From assembly GCF_010500215.1 (NCBI RefSeq), contig NZ_JAAGOY010000007.1, positions 248,001-312,000 on the forward strand: 64,000 nt of DNA, given 5' to 3'. This document shows positions 61,208-64,000 of the stretch, piece after piece. The notes under the pieces were generated by a model. It was not told the DNA's origin. It saw nothing but the letters and a program-made list of their open reading frames with translations, and did no database searches. The number at the start of each line of letters is the position of its first letter. The first letter of the stretch is position 1. The translations under genes and the position numbers were made by a program. The stretch is from Aliiroseovarius sp. PrR006. Its GTDB lineage: Bacteria > Pseudomonadota > Alphaproteobacteria > Rhodobacterales > Rhodobacteraceae.

Positions 61208-63043
61208 TTAGCCCAGCATCCCGCGCCCGTGCCCAATGGCGCTTTGCATGGATTTCACCACCACAAAGGCATCGCGCAGATGGCTGCGTTCAAACTCGGA
61301 CAGGTCCGAGGGCGACAGATAATTATCCGGCTTTCCGCCGGCTTTAACTTCAGCGACCTGATGCTCCAGACGCGTGTCGGCAATCAGGTCATAGGCGTCC
61401 AGCAGATCCTGCCCGCCCGATTGGCTGAGGCCACCGGCGTGAATGGCGGCTTCCAGACGCGCGCGGGTGTTGGCCTCGGTCAGTTCACCCTGCAGCGCAT
61501 AGACGCGGCCCAGATCAACGATCGGCACAACGCCGTTATGCTTCATATCCAGCTGGTTCTTGTGCTCGCCCGAGCGGATCGTGGCGAAGCCGCGCAGAAG
61601 GCCCAGCGGCGGTGTGTGCTTCAGAGAGTTCGACACCATATGCGCGACGAAAATCGAGTTCTTCGCCGCCATCGCCAGCGTGTCTTTCTGAAGCCCTTCA
61701 AACAGGCTCTCATCCCCGGCAATCGCCCGCAGGTCAAACATGACCGAGGCCAGCATCTGTGCCTCAGGGCTTGGTTTCGCGATCCAGCCGTCGAAATAGT
61801 CCTTCCAGGTCGACAGCGGCTGACACCAGCGCGGGTTGGTCGCCATCATGTCACCGGGGCAATAGAAATAGCCGCAGACATCAAGCCCGTCACAGACGAA
61901 TTTGGCCAACTCGGTGAAGTAACCGTCTCGGTCCGCATCCGTCACATCGTCGTGCAAAATCATGCAGTTATCTTGGTCGGATACGCCGGTTTGCTCCTGT
62001 CGGCCCTGCGATCCACAGGCGGCCCACAGATAGGGCACGGGGGCCGGGCCCAGCTTGGACTCTCCCAACGCCAAAAGGCGGCGGGTGCAGGTGTCGGCAA
62101 TGTCGGTAATCAGGCGGGTGACCACCTGATGCGGGCGGCCTCCGGCGACCAGTTGGACCAGAAGCTGCGGGATACGTTCTGTCACCTCGCGCATTTCTTC
62201 GGGCGTGTTGGCCTGCGCAATCTCGCGCACCAACTCGGCCGAGCTAACGGCCTGAAAGCGGGTCAGGTCGGTCTGGCTGACAATGCCAACCAGCTTGCCA
62301 CCCTCAACGATCGGAACATGGCCGATACGACGCTCCATCATCACGTGCAGCACGTCCGAACCAATGGCGGACGGGGCAAGCGTGATGGGATTGGGGGTCA
62401 TGATCTGTGACACAGGCGTCTCGACCGGCAGAGCAGCGGCCAGCACTTTGCCCGACATGTCGCGGGTGGTCAGGATACCGGTCAGGGCATCACCCTCGGT
62501 GATACACAGCGACGACACGCGGCGGTCGCGCATCAGGATCGCGGCATCTTGCACCGAGGTCGCCGGGGTACAGGTCACAGGATTGGCAGCCATCAACGTG
62601 TCCACCTGTGTAGTCGCGAGGTCCTGCTGGTCCTGCTTGTTGTTCCGATCCGCGCGCGAGCGGTCAAAGAACCGTTTTACCGTGTCTTCGGCGGCGATCA
62701 GGGCGTGGAACTGAGCGACCGGCAGGATCAGAAGCGTTGTATCCGTGACGGCTTGCGCCGAGGTTACGGCCTTGCCTTCCCGCAGCAGCCCACGTTCACC
62801 AAAGGAATTGCGTAGCCCAAGATGCGACACGACCGAGCCGTTCTCGTCACTGACCTCGACCTCACCCTCGTAAATGATGAAAACGCCGGGCAGGTCATCT
62901 CCGAACCCATAGACGCTTTCGCCTGCAGGCACGGCGCGTGCTTGAAGCGTCGGTACCAGCTTTTCGACCACATCGGCTGTCAGGGCATCATAGGGGTGAA
63001 CGGATTTCAGAAATCGGAAAATCTGATCTTGGCTCAGGGGCAT
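61208..63043 (-). CDS. cNMP-CBS-DUF294 nucleotidyltransferase-like protein
   Basis: A 611-residue cytoplasmic regulator. A cyclic-nucleotide-binding domain (about 10-125; GVFIIYEGEVEVSDENG) is followed by two CBS repeats (about 155-265), a nucleotidyltransferase-like DUF294 domain (about 290-430; GSQGRQEQTGVSDQDN, which keeps the GS-G and D-x-D residues), and a DUF294 C-terminal helical domain. It may add a nucleotide to a target when it senses ligands. ATG 63043 is preceded by GAAGAAGG; TTG 63061 is not used. It lies between the symporter and the exonuclease. Confidence 0.85.
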   Translation of the reverse strand: MPLSQDQIFRFLKSVHPYDALTADVVEKLVPTLQARAVPAGESVYGFGDDLPGVFIIYEGEVEVSDENGSVVSHLGLRNSFGERGLLREGKAVTSAQAVTDTTLLILPVAQFHALIAAEDTVKRFFDRSRADRNNKQDQQDLATTQVDTLMAANPVTCTPATSVQDAAILMRDRRVSSLCITEGDALTGILTTRDMSGKVLAAALPVETPVSQIMTPNPITLAPSAIGSDVLHVMMERRIGHVPIVEGGKLVGIVSQTDLTRFQAVSSAELVREIAQANTPEEMREVTERIPQLLVQLVAGGRPHQVVTRLITDIADTCTRRLLALGESKLGPAPVPYLWAACGSQGRQEQTGVSDQDNCMILHDDVTDADRDGYFTELAKFVCDGLDVCGYFYCPGDMMATNPRWCQPLSTWKDYFDGWIAKPSPEAQMLASVMFDLRAIAGDESLFEGLQKDTLAMAAKNSIFVAHMVSNSLKHTPPLGLLRGFATIRSGEHKNQLDMKHNGVVPIVDLGRVYALQGELTEANTRARLEAAIHAGGLSQSGGQDLLDAYDLIADTRLEHQVAEVKAGGKPDNYLSPSDLSEFERSHLRDAFVVVKSMQSAIGHGRGMLG

Positions 63044-63108
63044 ATTAAGCGCCTTCTTCAAAAGTTAGTCCCGCCCGATATGACACCGGACGGGACAAAT
63101 TTAAAAGG

Positions 63109-63138
63109 GGGCGGGTCGCCGCAGAGGGCCACCCGCCC
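63109..63138 (-). terminator. Hairpin after the symporter gene
   Basis: GGGCGGGT (63109-63116) pairs with ACCCGCCC (63131-63138) around a 14-base loop. On the minus strand TTTT follows within a few bases. It may end or slow transcription between the symporter and the DUF294 gene. Confidence 0.55.
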
Positions 63139-63145
63139 AAGCTTT

Positions 63146-64000
63146 TTATTTGTTCTGAGCTGCACCGGCGCCGCGCGGAACGCGAACCGATTCAACCAGA
63201 GCTTTGATCTCAGCCGGCAGCGGCTTGGTCATACCCGATACGGTGTAAGCAACAGCGAAGTTGATCGCCGCACCAATTGCGCCGAACGAGGTCGACTTAA
63301 CGGTGCCCAGAAGCGGATCAGCATCGGTGAAGCTGTTGGTACCCGGGATGAACAGCCAGCCTTTGTGCAGGAAGATGTAGATCAGGGTAACCGAAATACC
63401 CGCGATCATGCCTGCAACAGCACCGGTGTTGTTCACTTTGGTCGAGAAGATACCCATCATCAGAGCCGGGAAGATCGACGCGGCGGCCAGACCGAAGGCA
63501 AGTGCCACGGTTTGCGCTGCGAAGCCCGGAGGGTTGAGACCCAGATAGGTAGCTACAACAATTGCCACTGCCATCGCCACACGTGCCGACATCAGTTCGC
63601 CTTTTTCCGAAATGCTCGGGTTGATCGCACCTTTGATAAGGTCGTGCGATACAGCCGACGAGATCGCCAGAAGCAAACCCGCAGCCGTCGAAAGCGCAGC
63701 AGCCAGACCACCAGCAGCAACCAGACCGATTACCCAACCCGGCAGGTTGGCGATTTCGGGGTTGGCCAGAACCAGGATGTCGCGGTTGAACTTGGTCAGC
63801 TCGTTACCGGTCCAGCCTTTTTCGGCGGCCATTGCTTGCATAGCTTCAGACTTGTCGTTGTAGTACTGGATCTTGCCGTCGCCGTTCTTGTCTTCCCAGT
63901 TCAGAAGACCAGTTTTCTGCCACGTCTTCATCCAGTCGTAACGATCTTCGGTCTCGATCTGCTGAACAGTCACAGCTTCACCGTTGACGCCACCATTCGG
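63146..64000 (-). CDS. Sodium/solute symporter, acetate-type (VC_2705/ActP-like), 5'-truncated
   Basis: The C-terminal 284 residues of an SSS-family symporter; the frame is open to the window edge, so the start lies outside. Five or six membrane helices are visible (for example VIGLVAAGGLAAALSTAAGL with the family's AALSTA motif, and VALAFGLAAASIFPALMMGI). The extracellular loop WEDKNGDGKIQYYND resembles an EF-hand calcium loop. Acetate or another short organic acid is the likely cargo, which agrees with the DUF294 and exonuclease neighbours known beside such symporters. Confidence 0.85.
   Translation of the reverse strand, partial: PNGGVNGEAVTVQQIETEDRYDWMKTWQKTGLLNWEDKNGDGKIQYYNDKSEAMQAMAAEKGWTGNELTKFNRDILVLANPEIANLPGWVIGLVAAGGLAAALSTAAGLLLAISSAVSHDLIKGAINPSISEKGELMSARVAMAVAIVVATYLGLNPPGFAAQTVALAFGLAAASIFPALMMGIFSTKVNNTGAVAGMIAGISVTLIYIFLHKGWLFIPGTNSFTDADPLLGTVKSTSFGAIGAAINFAVAYTVSGMTKPLPAEIKALVESVRVPRGAGAAQNK

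Noticed and set aside
1-64000. tRNA, rRNA, CRISPR array, insertion sequence or prophage
   Set aside because: Looked for on both strands; no cloverleaf tails, direct-repeat arrays, transposase motifs or integrase genes were seen.

Overview
The window is chromosomal DNA from a high-GC alphaproteobacterium, most likely the Roseobacter group of Rhodobacteraceae. The pointers are a MipZ division regulator, an Ala/Glu-rich tail on ribosomal protein S16, glcDEF, a MoxR/DUF58/DUF4159 cluster, an FMN riboswitch in front of a RibN-type transporter, BluB, and the carboxy(nor)spermidine route to polyamines. Coding density is very high and many neighbours overlap by 1-4 bases. I see no phage, insertion sequence, CRISPR array, tRNA or rRNA. 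Functions rest on recognising families by eye, not on a database search.

Layout. 1-3103: polyamine genes (5'-truncated carboxynorspermidine synthase, nspC, agmatinase). 3189-12222: PEP synthase, then on the minus strand a calcium-type P-ATPase, an acyl-CoA synthetase and an ABC half-exporter. 12339-15812: small envelope and stress genes (lipoprotein, exported protein, rhodanese, ABM protein, zinc ribbon, UspA, membrane protein). 15980-25044: translation and targeting genes ffh, rpsP, rimM, trmD, rplS and rpmE, interrupted by a GNAT protein, chorismate mutase, bluB, a 49-residue ORF, a phosphotransferase, mscS and a divergent oxidoreductase/TetR pair with three operator palindromes. 25110-26791: two tandem Lin0512 genes and mipZ.

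26854-35077 is one plus-strand run of eight genes: an oligopeptide-type ABC importer (two permeases and a double ATPase, no binding protein), an aldehyde dehydrogenase, a hotdog thioesterase, a YcaQ-type protein, an SDR and a NylC/DmpA-like N-terminal-nucleophile hydrolase. It reads as an uptake and breakdown pathway for an amide or peptide-like compound of unknown identity. 35111-43439 holds an exported protein, succinate-semialdehyde dehydrogenase, a globin, a large secreted phytase/esterase-like protein behind a possible Pho box, a small AT-richer membrane protein, the FMN riboswitch with its transporter, Hsp20 and a trypsin-like protease.

43516-47414 encodes glycolate oxidase (glcDEF). 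47501-56746 holds a DUF599 membrane protein, the MoxR-DUF58-DUF4159-amidotransferase-like operon, divergent DUF1285 and a THUMP methyltransferase. 56795-59205 is a polar amino acid ABC importer. 59215-64000 (minus) groups an acetate-type sodium/solute symporter (5' end outside the window), a cNMP-CBS-DUF294 protein, a small membrane protein and a membrane-anchored PAS-DnaQ exonuclease, a probable signalling and transport module for short organic acids. The strongest leads for new biology are the amide/peptide operon and this last module.
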